This document shows positions 1-12,498 of a stretch of 64,000 bases of DNA, piece after piece. The position numbers were made by a program, and so were the translations under genes. The stretch covers positions 1,394,060 to 1,458,059 of the forward strand of contig QEOQ01000274.1 of the NCBI GenBank assembly GCA_010279815.1. Direction: 5' to 3'. How positions within the stretch are numbered: position 1 is the first letter of the stretch; every line of letters begins with the position of its first letter. The stretch comes from Brachionus plicatilis (Eukaryota; Rotifera; Eurotatoria; Ploima; Brachionidae). Under the pieces are notes generated by a model. The model searched no databases, was not told the origin of the DNA, and was given only the letters and a program-made list of their open reading frames with translations.

Positions 1-57
1 ATTTACTAGAAATAGTGTTTAAAAAAATATTTAAAAAAAAAAATAATTAAAATTTAC

Positions 58-3000
58 CTGGTTTAAGTACTTCATTCAAGAATTTGTAATACCTATGTGC
101 ATCTCGTGTAGCCTCGCCGATTTCAAGGGATCCCAAAGCTTTGGTATCGTATAAGCATTGCTCATCGCCATCACAAACTGCATACATTTCACTTTCACTG
201 AATGGAAGAGCGGTCGGAAATTGAAAATTTGGTTCATCCCAAGAGTACCAAGGCACAAACTGCATCCAAGTATGAATATTTTCTTTTTGATCATGGTATT
301 TATCAAATGCCAACGAACCACTGTATGTAAACAACGAATCAGCTGCATGTTCTATCCGCCATTTCATGCCAAATTCCTTATTAATTATCATAGGTGAACT
401 GTCTATTGATAATATAACACCTTCGGGTGTCCGAAATTCGTCTGATGTATCGTTGTTCCAATAACCAAGCAAGCCTTCAGTTTCATACTAAAAATGAATT
501 AGGAAAAAATGTTAACTGATTTTTTTAGTTTTTATTACAAACATGACCGGAGGAGCTGAAAATTTAAGGTGAATCATTCCGTAAGCACAAGATACTTGTA
601 TACCAGCACCAGTAGTGTTGAACATAATGGTCAAATTGGACATGTGTTGATCATTATAAGGGCTGAATATTGACACATCTTTGAAAAAAATTAAATAAAA
701 TTTTTAAATTATTATTTTATTTTAAATTATACTTCTGAAAAACTGAAGTTTTTCTTCGGTATAATTAATGTACCATTGATGACCATTGATAAACAAATCG
801 CATTTAAATCTCCATGTTTGATTCGGATGAATTCTTGATCTAACTTCAATTGTATCACTAAAATCTTCACGAGCTACTATAGCTGTCATTCGAGTGGCAT
901 TTATTTGTCCACCCGATGTTTCAAGAGCAACTAATAAAAATTTTAATTTTAAGTAAGCAAAAAAATATAATTGATTTAATTATACATGAAGCATTTGGGG
1001 GACGTTCGAAGCGTCCTTGGAGAATAAAGTTATGCCTTGTACTAATAAGAAGCCTAAACTCGCCTCTAGCGTTAAACGTGTAATCTTTTCCGTCAAAAGT
1101 CATTACATGAGGGTCACCATAAATTGCAGCTTAAAAATAATCATTTAAAAATATTATTTTATGTTAGTGCAAATTAATTTTTAGGACAGATTTTCGATAT
1201 GAATAGTGCTTGGTTGCTTCTTCAATTTTCTCTTATTTTTATTAGGTATTTTATTTCCAATGAAAAATAAAAAAATTATAGTAAACAAAATATTAAAATT
1301 GAAATAACTTTTATTGTTTAAATAGTTCTGGAAAATGTATAAGCTGATACAAACTTTGAATCATTCAAATTAAGTCTCTGCAAAATATCTACAATGTATT
1401 AGCAAATCATTTAGTTAAATTGCAGATTTTTTGCAGGGACTATATTTGGTTGATAAAAAGTTTATATCAACTGATATATTTTGCAGAACGAGTTTTAGAC
1501 CTAAAATAGAAAATCTATTTTAAGTTAAATTTTTGTATGGTTCTTTTATTCCAAAATTCACAGCTCCAAATTTAAATATCATAATAATTAATATTTTTGT
1601 AAATGAATATTAAATAATTAATATTTTTGATATTATTATAATTTTAATATTTTTCTTCACTATTAAAAATATTTTAATAGAAAAATTAAACTTTAAGATA
1701 CCATGTTATTTTCAATTAAAACTTAAAAAATTTTTTAATAAAAACTTTTTATTATTTTTATTTGGATCTACTTAGTCCCCACAAACAAAAACTCTCACTC
1801 ACAAATAAAAACCATTCACCACTAGAAAAAAATCTTAGATATTAAAATTAATCTTTGATTTAATTTAAATAATTGTAATGTAACATGCCTTACATGCAAT
1901 TTAGATTTAAAAATAAAAAAAAATGAAAAAACATTTTCTCAATCCATTGATAATCGATTTTTATATTTAAATGTATTAACTGATTCTTTGTAAAGTTTAT
2001 TTGAGATTTTTGATTTCCAAGGTATTTTTGTTTAGCATTCACAATAAATTTAAAAGAGAAATTTCGTATAAGTAATAAAATGAAAATAAAACTTTACAAA
2101 AAATCAGTTAAATAAATTAAAAATCGATTTGATCAATCGATAGAGAAAATATTTTTGTTAATTTTTTTTATTTTTTAAATCTACATAACATGTAAATCAT
2201 GTTACATTAAAGTTATTTAAATTAAATCAAAGATTTATTTTAATATCTAAAGATTAACTTTTTGAATTGAAATGATATTTTGAATTGATCATCAACTTCA
2301 AGATGCCGAATTTTGCAAGTATTTTTGAAATTATTTTTCAAAATTAAACTGAGCTTTTTAAATAAATTTCAAATGCTTGAATCTCTTCTTCTAAACCTGA
2401 TTATAAATTTTTTAAATTTAACTTTTAAAGACAACAGAATATTTTCAATAAATGGAAATTACAAATTATGTAACAATTTGAATAGTTTCGAGCCTAAATT
2501 TTAGTATTCATATGAAATATTTGTCAAAAAATAGATTAACAGTGGAATTTTAATTACCTGTTTTTGGATAAAGATATCCTTTGCAGTCGGAAGTTTCTCT
2601 AACATAAAGATACGAATCACACAAATCGCTCCATTCACAGCATAAATAATATGGCACTCTGTCGTTCAAATAATGAGACAATGCTGGAACTCTTCCATAA
2701 GTGTTATAAGGTGGTATTCCGAACATATGATACCGATCACTAGTTGAACCAAATCTGGTGTCATTAGTATACATTAAATTCCCTTGAAAATTATAACAGC
2801 ATCTACTTCCTCCTCCACTTTTTCTAAATTAAATTATTCATATAAAATTTTGTTCAATTAAAATTAATTAATAAATTACGCTGGTCTAATATTGACTACA
2901 CAATGAACAGCGCCTCTGTGTAGTTCACAATTCGAAGGGTCATTTATATTCCGATCTAAATTGCATTCAGGATCAGGTGCCCAGCGACCAATGTCCGAGA

Positions 3001-4970
3001 CCGCAAAATGAATTGTACACGGACATCTTTCTAAGTCGTACATCCAGAATTTGTCCCATCTTTGATACTCATGCCACCATCGGCACTGATCCTCCATCCA
3101 ATTGCCACCACGACTGTTGCCTAGTAAAATTTTTTGTCTGTCCCAGTAAATTTCCATTTCATTATATCTCCACCAACCAAGAGGTTGTAACTTGCTCCAA
3201 ATGCGTCTTTAGATTTAAAAATAAAAATTAATTTTATCAACAAAAAAAATTTTTTTCTAGTAAAAACTTTGGTTCTATGGTTCCTCCAGATAACATGCTA
3301 ACAGCCACAGCTCCCATTCGGTATCTTCTCGCTCTATTCTGGTCAACAGCCCAATTTTTTTCCACTAAAAATTCATAAAATCCATTATTTACCAACCTGT
3401 CACCAAGTATTTGCAAGAAATCCCAGTGTGGCCCATCATCATCTTCATAGTAGCCAAACAATTGAACATCTATAGTCTCATTTCTTGACCATCCAAGGTC
3501 ATCTTTATTCCATCTAATTGCCAATTTGTTTAGTCGAGGCAACGGTTTATACCACTCGGCTTCGTCGACTAGCTCTACTTTAGGTGGTGAACGAATCGGA
3601 TCAACAATGCTGAACTCATGTTTCCAAATGTAAGTTCTTCCTTCATCTATGGATACCCATAGATTAATTCTTCCATTAAAGTAAATCTTTGGCATGACAC
3701 ATCTTGCTCTTAAAATTGTAATAACTTCAGCGACGGTCTTTGGCGAATCGTCGCTATCACCCCATCTACAATAAACTTTTCCAAATGGAAGAAAATAATC
3801 CGAATCTTTTAGAGGGTGGTAGCCAAAACAAGGGCCAGTAATGTTAACTTCCTGTCCACCTAACATGTTACCAAACCAAGGCCAGATAAACAATGATCCA
3901 TTTGAAAATTCATTTTTGCATCCAGCTGGTTGAATCCATTCATCAACACGGAATATATATCTACCTTTATGGTCGACATTTGAGTTCAAATGTATATTTA
4001 TAAGTTCTTTTGGATTGTTGCTATAGGGCAAAACTTGATAAAACTCAGTGCCATTTCCTCTATTAAAACCAATTTTGGCTCCATTAGTGGTGCTCATTCC
4101 CGTTTTTGAATCGCCTCCGTACTCAGTCGAAGCCACCCATTGTATCTTTTCATAGTTGAAAATTGCAAAAGTCATATTCGAGTCTTTACCAGTCACTAGA
4201 ACCACTTGATAAGAGTTTCTCTTTTTTTAAAAAATATAAATAAATTTTAAGCAAAAAAATTTTATGAATTAAGTACTGGTCTTTTTTTTAAATCTTGTTC
4301 ACTAATGCCCATAAAAGTGACATTACCCCATGTTGCCACAAAAGCATATTCGGCAACAAAATGTTCAGCACCAGATATTGAGTCTCTAATCTGATCTTGA
4401 GCCATGTTAAGCATATCAACAGCTTGTTTCTTTAATTTTTCTTCTCCTTCAAGAATAGCATTTGGTGGCGGCAAAATGTAATTCTCCGGTCTGACCACAT
4501 ATCTCCACAGGACTCTTCCATAATCATTGTCCCGGTAGAAATCTAGCTCTAGCTCGCCAGTCAAGTACATGTCATTGGCAAGTTCGATTCGGCAATAGAA
4601 CGGAGCAATGAAGATTGGATCGTCTATGGCTGGATAGCTCGGATGAGGCCATGTGTCTATAAGACTGAATCTAGCATTTGGTTGAAATGTCAAAAATCCG
4701 GGATGCTGGACCCATATTTGGTCATAGCGATGGCCCATAAATGTGACATTGAATGGAAGATATATGAGGCCAGAGCCGTAATCTTTGTCCCTAGCTGTCT
4801 TTGTATCATTAAAAGATTCTCCATACGGATACAGCGTATATGCCCATGGAAGTTCTTTCGACCAAAAATTAATTTAAAAAAGCAAATTTTATTCAATTCT
4901 TACTTTGAGCTATTAAAAATTTTATATTTAAAAAACTGATCAATAATAAAATTAGGATTTTGAAATACAT
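58..4970 (-). CDS. Mesh/SUSD2-like adhesion protein (NIDO-AMOP-VWD), partial at 3' end
   Basis: Nine exons on the minus strand: 4904-4970, 4277-4854, 3268-4220, 2880-3206, 2558-2823, 986-1129, 733-930, 539-678 and 58-487. All joins keep frame across GT-AG introns; the last exon ends at a donor (phase 1), so the gene continues past the left edge. About 1034 residues are visible. Order: hydrophobic signal peptide (1-22), NIDO domain (roughly 90-260), an IPT-like stretch (about 300-390), a cysteine/tryptophan-rich AMOP domain (about 555-700), then a VWD domain opening with the hallmark YGDPHVMTFDG. Drosophila Mesh and vertebrate SUSD2 share this order and end in a sushi domain and a membrane helix, which would lie outside the window. 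Mesh is a smooth septate junction component in arthropods; a similar epithelial role here is inference. One intron (1130-2557) is far longer than the rest and holds repeats. Confidence 0.9.
1322..1496. repeat. Palindromic element around TGTATCAGCTGATACA, copy 1
   Basis: Inverted arms at about 1324-1357 and 1459-1496 carry degenerate versions of the core that is clearer at 17932-18072 and 19452-19698. It lies inside the large intron of the Mesh-like gene. Confidence 0.55.
1831..2255. repeat. Foldback (MITE-like) element in the Mesh-like intron
   Basis: The left end (1831-1890) and right end (about 2200-2255) are near-perfect reverse complements, for example CATGTTACATTA with TAATGTAACATG, and the arms extend well inwards. 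Total about 425 bp with no coding potential. Transposon origin is inferred from the structure. Confidence 0.7.
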
Positions 4971-6300
4971 TTTTGTCTCTCCTTGGCAAGGTAGAGAGAT
5001 CTTTATTCTAAAAAATTATGAACCTAAAAAATATCCAATTTTTAAATTGCTATTTTGATGATTAATATTGAAAAAATTATATTATTACTAATACTGTACG
5101 ATTTAGGTCGTTGTTCTTATCAAAAGATAAATAAAGTTTTTGTTTCAAAAAATATTTAATTCATATTTTTAAATTACCTGTGCTTTTTTCGAATTTTATT
5201 AATTATAATTAAGATAAGTGGGTTTTTATTTTGTTGCTGATTAAATGGTCTGATATTTAGTCACTAGGAGAGATAAGAATATTTATGATGATAATATTTT
5301 AATAATGACGTTTTGAAATCAATTGAAAATTTCAGCAAACCATTGGCTAGAATAAAACATTTAATTAAAATATAAATTCGATAAAAACTAAAAATAGATT
5401 TAGAGCAATTTTAAAATGATAAAAAGAATGATAACTTGTTTTACACAGTTCACCTTTTGAACCTAAAAAAAAAAAAGATTAAACAAACTTTTTTTCTGGT
5501 TATTTATCTAATGATTGATTGTCGGTTTAATTTTTAATTATATTAAATGTAATCTAAATATAAAATATCTATTAATTGAAAGTAATAAATATTTTTTAGT
5601 CATTTATTTAATGCAATTTTACTTCTATGTTTTTTTTAATTAAAATTAATTTCACAAAAAAATAAAAGCTTACTTAAAATGGAAAAAGTTTGAAATTTTT
5701 GCTTAAATTTTAATATAGAAAAATAAATATTCAAAATATTTTCAATATGACCAAAAAAGCGAAATTTGATCCATAAAGTTTTTTTAGGAATTTATTCATT
5801 CCTAATAAACGTGAATCAAAATCATGAACCAACTAAAAATTTTCGCATTTTAATATTAATTAAATTAATTTTTAAATTTGGAATTCCAAATAGAGATATT
5901 ACCTGTATTTTCAAATAAATAAGTTTAACTTCTCTTTTATTGAAAATGTACTAGACACTTATTAAATTCTATTTAAAATTCATTGAGTCAATGTCATTGA
6001 AGTTATAAACTTCAAAAATAAATTTAAATAATCTAAAAATTGAGAAATAATAAATTTTAGCAAATTTAATTGTTGCGTCTTTTAAAAAATAACACAAAAG
6101 AGATGAACAATAATCAAAATAAAGCAATGTAATTTTACGTATAATGACATTAAAATTTTTCAGTAAATTAGTACCATAATTCTTACAGGTAAAAACTTGA
6201 CAGTTTATTTAAGAAATTTTTAAGATTTATTTGTTATTTTTTCATTTTGTCTCAAAATTACTAATAAGTTAATAAGAATTTACAAAAAATTATCATATTA
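4971..6300. other. Upstream flank of the Mesh-like gene, no gene seen
   Basis: A+T-rich DNA with long homopolymers. It should contain the Mesh-like promoter and perhaps 5'UTR exons; TTACCTG strings near 5174 and 5900 look like donors on the minus strand but cannot be tied to exons. Confidence 0.5.
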
Positions 6301-6954
6301 CAGTCAATTGGGGTAAATGTGATGATTCTTTACTTTGGGCCTAAATAAAATCAGAAGGGAAAGAGCTTATCAGGAGATTTTTTTTTATAAATGAAAAAAC
6401 TATTTTTTTCTTTGATTCAAAAAAATTTATTAAAAAAAAATAAACGGTTCAAATTTTATAATGAAAAGAATACAAAACGGTTAATTATCATATTTCCCCC
6501 ATACAATGGGGTAAATATGATAAAATAGTTTAAAATGCAAAAAAGAAATGTGTTTCCACCTGTTTAGAAAATGGTAAAACCAGTCTTTACCTGGAGTATT
6601 ATTTTTAAAACGATTAGGGATCTTATTTGTAATCAGGTAGTTGCTTACCAAAACTCTGATAAAAGGAAAATGAATTCCGTGACCCCAATCACACAAATAA
6701 CATATGATGTCCGCTAATAAATTTTCAAATTCACCAGAGATCCAAGGGCTAGAGCCTTTTCCGAAACCAGGCTTTATGTATTTTTTATGCAATCTATTAT
6801 GTAAAGTAGCATAAGGTATGTTGTACCTTACTGAAGCTTGATGTATATTAATTTTTTTTTCATTAATTTGATTAAGGGCCTTTTTGAGGATGTCCTCAGA
6901 GTATTTTGGACGACTACTATTTGGTAATTTAAAGTTTTTTCGAGTCATTTTCAA
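6301..6954 (-). pseudogene. Truncated pogo/Tigger-like transposase
   Basis: A 157-residue minus-strand ORF (6481-6954, ATG at 6954) begins with a pipsqueak/CENP-B-type helix-turn-helix: the segment with NIHQASVRYNIPYATLHNRL at about residues 36-55 is the classic second helix pair. It then runs into a CENP-B-N-like region ending near a GKDWFYHFLNRW motif. The DDE catalytic half is missing: the frame stops next to the presumed 3' end at 6301, where CAGTCAATTGGGG follows a TA, as expected for a pogo terminus with TA target. I read this as an internally deleted copy. No matching second terminus was found. Confidence 0.65.
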
Positions 6955-7992
6955 AATTTATTTAGTTTTTCAAAATTTTGGTTTTTATCGCAATTTATAT
7001 TTAATTATCGGTTCAACCCGAAAGTATAAGAAACATGTTTTTATTGAATTTCTCAAAAATCGTTATTTTTTTCTGAAATTTAAGTCCAGATTTGAACTCG
7101 TCATCAAAAATTACATATAATAGGGTCTTTTGTTTAAAATAAACGATAATGGACAAGACAAGTTTTTTTTTTTCACAAACTCGGTTCTTTTGATATGGGA
7201 TTGTTAATTGGCGGAAGATTAAAAAATAAATAAAAATTTTTTATAAAATATTTTTTTCAAATTTTGTAAAGGGATAGTTTTTTAAATATTTTTTTTTATT
7301 TCATTCAAAAATTATTATCCAATCAGAATTTACAGCGGTTGAAAAAAAGAATTTTCATTATTACCCCATTATCGGTTCAACCCAAAACGATGGTATTTAA
7401 GAAAATTTTACAAAAAATTATTTTGAAATCGGCTTCTATCCTTTCAATGATTAGTTCTCTCTCTTTTATCAAGTAACTAAACGAGCAATTCTATGAATAA
7501 ATCAATCAAGTTTATTGAAAAATCCAATTAAAAATAGAGTTTTTTCGATATGCACCAAAATTTTTAAATTTTTAATCGATTCTTGTCAAAATTATTGTAA
7601 AAATAGAAATTTTCATTTTTTTCAAAAAATTTGTTTAAAGATCTACACATTTTCAGTACAGTAGTGTTGGAAAACGTAGGCATTAGCGGTGACATTTCTT
7701 TTAGCTATTTAAGTTAATGAAAATTAGTGTTGGGATCCGTACAAGCGGACAGTTAACTGGCCAAAATTTTCAGAAATCGTGACCGTTTCCGCATTAGCCG
7801 GGCAACTTTAAAGCGAATGGTCAGTCGGCCGTATATTTGACCGCCCGATTTTGTGATCGCATCCAACACTAATAATAATCTTATTGATTTGACCATATAC
7901 TTACAAAATTAGTTAAAAATAAATAAATATTAAATTTTTGAACTTTTTTTGTACAGTAATGTAAATTTAAGAAAAATAATTTTACTTTGAAG
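6955..7992. other. A+T-rich DNA, no gene seen
   Basis: Contains duplicated ATCGGTTCAACCC strings (near 7008 and 7371) that may belong to the pogo-like element, and the small element at 7726-7870. No coding signal. Confidence 0.4.
7726..7870. repeat. 145-bp inverted-terminal element related to the large palindrome arms
   Basis: Starts AGTGTTGGGATCCG and ends CGCATCCAACACT (imperfect inverted termini). The body (GGATCCGTACAAGCGGACA, GGCCAAAATTTTCAGAAA, CCGCATTAGCCG) is clearly homologous to 9570-9660 and its mirror at 17350-17430. A third, short copy of a sequence that otherwise occurs only inside the 8.5-kb block arms. Confidence 0.7.
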
Positions 7993-8738
7993 ATGACGCC
8001 GCCAATGTTACCGCCGCTCAGTTTGCCAACACAAGTAAATTTGATGTAATTTTTAATTATTTACTTGGAATATCTTCTAAACAAGTCACTAGTGTCTTTA
8101 TAGGATCAGTAAACAAGTAAGTTTTCTTTTCATGAGAAAGCGTACTTCTCTAATGTTTATTATTAAAAAATATTTATAAATATGTTAAGCAAAACTTTTT
8201 ATAATTGTAAATAAAATCATTTCAAAAGATAAATCAAAACAATTTTATTTATCTAAAAATTATAAATCATTCTCGAAATGAATTGATTTTTTTTATTTTT
8301 CAACGAGATAAATGATTCCCCACAATTAATAAACTGTTCCCCAAAAACTAAAAACTTTTCACCGATTTCAACAAAAAATAATTTTTACATAGTTAACCAA
8401 ATAACTGGTTGAAACAAATTTTTTTTGGTGAAAAAAATTTAATAAATTTTTATATAATTTTTTCAAATAGTGTTTATAAAATTATTTGAAAAAAAATTAA
8501 ATACTAAATTAATAAAATAATTAAATTAAATTAAAATCTATTTTTAGGAAAACCAATTTCCAGCTGATTTTTGGCGACCTTATTTAGGTTTATTAACAAA
8601 TTCGTTGGATTCTCATACAATGGCCCTGCATCATTCAATGAATTGTCATTGTTCTTTTTTTTGTTTTATTTTTTTGGATTTTAATCTCCTAAAATTCGGA
8701 AATTTTTTTTATTACGCAAAATCAAATTATTTTATTGT
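7993..8738 (+). CDS. Candidate two-exon gene, unrecognised
   Basis: ATG at 7993 opens a proline-rich, comparatively G+C-rich exon (7993-8034, MTPPMLPPLSLPTQ) ending at a good donor GTAAAT. The acceptor TATTTTTAG before 8548 restores the same frame into ENQFPADFWRPYLGLLTN and onward through MALHHSMNCHC. After about 8655 the frame becomes A+T-rich and probably no longer coding; it stops near 8738, so the true 3' end or a further exon is not resolved. I do not recognise the family. The compositional contrast and the in-phase splice pair are the only evidence; a gene fragment is equally possible. Confidence 0.3.
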
Positions 8739-8739
8739 A

Positions 8740-9232
8740 TAAAATATTTAGTGGTAGTTTTTAAATAGATATTAAAAAAAAGTTTTGCTAACTAGTTTTT
8801 TTTTGTGTTTAACAGTTTTGAAAATTTGTGAAAAATTTGTGCTTAGAAGTTTTTTTACTTGTGGAGATCAGTTTATGTCTTAGCCAAGTTATTTTTGAAA
8901 TTTTTTCTTTGTGGGGAAAAGTTTTTGATCTGTGGGTGACAGTTTTTTGTTTGTGGGGACTAGGTGGACCCTTTTTTAACTCCAATTTATTTGAAAAAAA
9001 TTGTTCAAAAAAATGATTTTTTAGATGGTGAGGAGTAAAAAGCACCTCTTCGATCTTAATGTGGTCTACTTCATATATACTTTTTTATCTAATTTAAATT
9101 TTCTCAAATGAAGAGTTTAGATACAAATTAATCTATTTTATTTTTAATCTATTTTACTATTATTAATTTATTTTCATTGAATTAGTTTATTTATGATTAG
9201 AAAAATTATCCACATCAATTAGAAAAATTATC
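8740..9232. other. A+T-rich DNA with foldback sequence, no gene
   Basis: 8850-8970 resembles, inverted, the stretch near 1770-1850 (GTTTGTGGGGACTA against TAGTCCCCACAAAC). Open frames here on both strands are a by-product of that repeat. Confidence 0.4.
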
Positions 9233-10109
9233 AAAGTTGTTCATTTTAGTGTTATTTCAAATTATTGTACATTTATGTAAATAAAAAAAAACACATTTTA
9301 GTTATAGAAAAATTTTAAAATTAATGTATGATTTCTATTATTATACATTTAAGTGTTTTTAAAACACTCGTTTTTTAAGATAAATGTTTTTTAAGTACAA
9401 AAATTTGTATCTCAATAGCTTAAAGTGTACAGGCCAAAATTAAACACAAATGAAAGTAAAAATGTTAAGTTAAATTTCAATTCCTAAATCAAATATAAAA
9501 CCCTAATCTCGACAACTAGAATTTTACCTTATTTTTCTAAAAAAAAAAGAGATAGAGTTAATCATTAGTGATGGGATCCGTATCAAGCGGACACTTAACC
9601 GGCCAAAATTTTCAGAAACCGTGTCCGTGTCCGCATAAGCCGGACAACCTTTAAACGGGCGGTCATTTGGCCGGTCAGCTTGGCAGTCTAATTTTTGAAC
9701 TGCAAAAATAAACGGTCTAAAATATACGGGCGGTCAAAGAACCGGCCAAATTTTTGACGGGCGTTCATTTGGCCGTTAAACTTGGCGGTCAGAATTTTGG
9801 ACTACCAAGCTGAAAAAAAAAATTTGATAAGATGATAAAAAAGTGAAGATTAAAGATAACTTAAAATATTTATTTTTTAAAATAAAAATGCTTTTAAAAA
9901 CCAAAAAAATTTATAAATTCTAAATTAAAATTTAACTTAAATTAAAGACAAAAATCTGGCATCCCGATATTTCAACCACGCTTTATTTATCTAAAGAAAT
10001 AATATAAAAAAGTAATTAATGTTTTTTTTTTAAATTTTAAAAGAAACATTGTAAATATAAAATTTTTTTTGAAATTTAATTTTTAAAATCAACAATTTAA
10101 TAAATTTTC

Positions 10110-10435
10110 TCGAAAAGAGAAAGCAACGACCAACATCCACTAACAACAACCGGGACTATACATCTAATTACATTTTTTATTAATTTTTAATTAAATTAAT
10201 TTTTTTTATTTTTTAAGAAAAAGATACCAACACTATTACCAACAAACAACAACCACTAACCACCAATCAACTACTACTACTATCTACAAACAACTACCAC
10301 CACCAACCACTACCAACTTCAAACATCCAACAACTACTACCATCAACCAACAACCAACTGCCAACATCAACAACTATTAACCGCAAACATCCAACATCCA
10401 ACAACTACCAGCAACCAACTACTAATTTATTCTCA
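10110..10435. repeat. G-poor CAACAACTACC low-complexity tract
   Basis: Irregular repetition of AAC, ACC and ACT triplets (CAACAACTACTACCATCAAC and similar) over about 320 bp, with almost no G on the plus strand. Open-frame and strongly strand-asymmetric, but with no protein-like pattern. Confidence 0.7.
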
Positions 10436-10504
10436 GCACACCGAAAAGGAAGGCTTGCATTAATTATAAACATCAAGAGTAAATAAAATGGATCTTTCTC
10501 TCTT

Positions 10505-10980
10505 TTGTCAGTTCCAAATTAGTTATACAATTTGATACCATGTTTTTGTTCCATATGTCGAATCATTTTGGAAGTTGAATTGTCATTATGAGCAACCTGA
10601 AAATTACAAACATCATTATTTGTATTAAACATGCATCTAACTCGATTAGGTAATAAATTGTCACTTTTGTTTGAAGTGCCAATGAAGTTTTTTTTTTAAC
10701 ATTTTAATTTGAAAAAACTCCCAACATTTCGATTATTTTTTTTCGGTGATTGGATTCCTCATTATTTTCATATTCGGATAATTCTGGGGTTTTTGTATTT
10801 GAAGTGATACTTTCGTGAAATAGCAAATTTTGAATTTGCTCAACAAATAAGCATGTGTCCTCATAATAAACTAATTTTCCACTAGAAAATGGCTCTGAAT
10901 TTTAGGTTCTTTGTTTCTTTTGAATATGAATCGCAAAGGATGATTCTGATAGTGGAAGCTTCAGAGGTGAATTTTCGTTT
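10505..10980 (-). pseudogene. Remnant of a BED-type zinc finger protein (hAT-like)
   Basis: The minus-strand translation near 10520-10650 gives two cysteines followed by STSKMIRHMEQKHGIKLYN and a stop; RHMEQKHG is the H-x(4)-H end of a BED finger as in hAT transposases and ZBED proteins. Upstream the frame is broken by stops and shifts. Probably a decayed hAT-type fragment inside the palindrome-bounded block. Confidence 0.4.
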
Positions 10981-11034
10981 ATATTTTTTTAAGGAAAGTG
11001 AAATATTTCTAAAAAAAATATTTAATTGGAGTAT

Positions 11035-11625
11035 TAATCGAATATTTAACACTCAAATGACCAAAATTTTTTTTACCTTAATTTACCACCGTGTCATTTT
11101 TGACCAGATTTTAAATTTTCAATATAATAGAGCGTGAAAATTAAAAAATAATAATTTTTTTTGATAAATTGTTAAGAAAATTTATTTTTTTTATTTAAAT
11201 TATTCTTTGAATGCAAAACAGTCAGATGATCAAAAAATTTTTTAGTTTTGTAATAATTCAAATTAAATAGAAAATAAAATTTAATTATAAAAAAATGAAA
11301 ATTAAAAAAAAAATTATTATTATTATTCAATTTTATTTTTAAGAAGAGAAAATCAAACAAAAAAAGCACACCATGTCAAATTATGTAATTTTTAAAAAGC
11401 TTCAAGTAGACAAAATGAATGACGTGTCAAAAATGACACGGCTGGTAATTTAAGTAAACTTTTTTTCTTGCTGAAAAATTTGAAATTTTTTTCAAATTTC
11501 ACTTTTTTTTTTCAAATATTAAGTTAATTAGATTAATCAAAAAATATAAATCATAAAAAAAATTGCCAGAGTTTTTTAGCAAAATAACCTTAAAAATGTC
11601 AAAAATGACACGTGTTAAAGAATAT
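11035..11625. repeat. Foldback element around GTGTCATTTTTGAC
   Basis: TTAATTTACCACCGTGTCATTTTTGAC (11080-11106) is mirrored at 11429-11455, and AATATTTAACAC near 11040 by GTGTTAAAGAATATTT near 11613. No coding capacity. Confidence 0.6.
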
Positions 11626-12498
11626 TTTAAGAGCTTTGAGTCATAAACAAAATATTAGGCAAATTACGGCCTACTTTAGGGATTTTTAAACTTAATTAAT
11701 TAAATTATGCAATTAATAACTAAAAAATTTATTTTAAAATTAATTGACAATTAATTAATAAATTAAGAATTTTATTAAAATAAATAAGTAAAATATCAGC
11801 AAAATATTTAATAGTTTATTATTAAAGTAAATTAAATTCAATTAAATGTTATATTACGAAAAATAGCTTTAAAATTAATTAAAATGATAATTAAGTGCAA
11901 TTCATCAAGCATTTTCTTAGATTGCATCTGGCAAATATATTTTATAAGTTTAAATAAGTTAAATAAAAATAGTGATTGATTATAAAATTTAAAAAAAAAA
12001 TTAAAAAAAAAAACAATTTAATTTAAACAAAATGCAAGACAATTTATGTATTTATAAATTTAGTTATAATTGTGACAAATTAAATGTAAAAATAATAAGT
12101 TGAATAACCTTTGTTTGATTGCTTGTTTGATATATGTTCGATACAATTAAGAATTAATTGTTTGTAATGAACGATACCTAAAAAAAAGATTCAAAAGGTG
12201 TGAAAGCTTGCTTGACTTTAGAAAATAAATAGGAGTCCATTATACGGCCAGAATATCCTAACAGGTACCGGACTGCACGTATTAAGTCCAATTTTTAAAT
12301 GTGCAAGCTTTTTTATATAAATTAAACTTTAACTTCTTAACACATTGTACTTTTCGCTTTCACTTCTTGCCCTCTGATTTCGAGAATCATAGACTTGAAA
12401 CCTTCTTTAATGCTGTTCGAATTGATGGACTTAATATTGAACACATTACTGAATAAAAATATAAAGATAGGCCCGAGAGGAAAAATGGTGTCAGAAGA

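Noticed and set aside
8809..9045. Overlapping ORFs on both strands
   Set aside because: They lie on foldback-type repeat sequence related to about 1770-1850; low-complexity peptides without family features.
10110..10435. CRISPR-like or tandem array from CAACAACTACC repeats
   Set aside because: Units are irregular without constant spacing or unique spacers, and the DNA is eukaryotic.
10889..11137. 82-residue plus-strand ORF
   Set aside because: Overlaps the minus-strand BED-finger remnant and a foldback; phenylalanine-rich A+T translation with no pattern.
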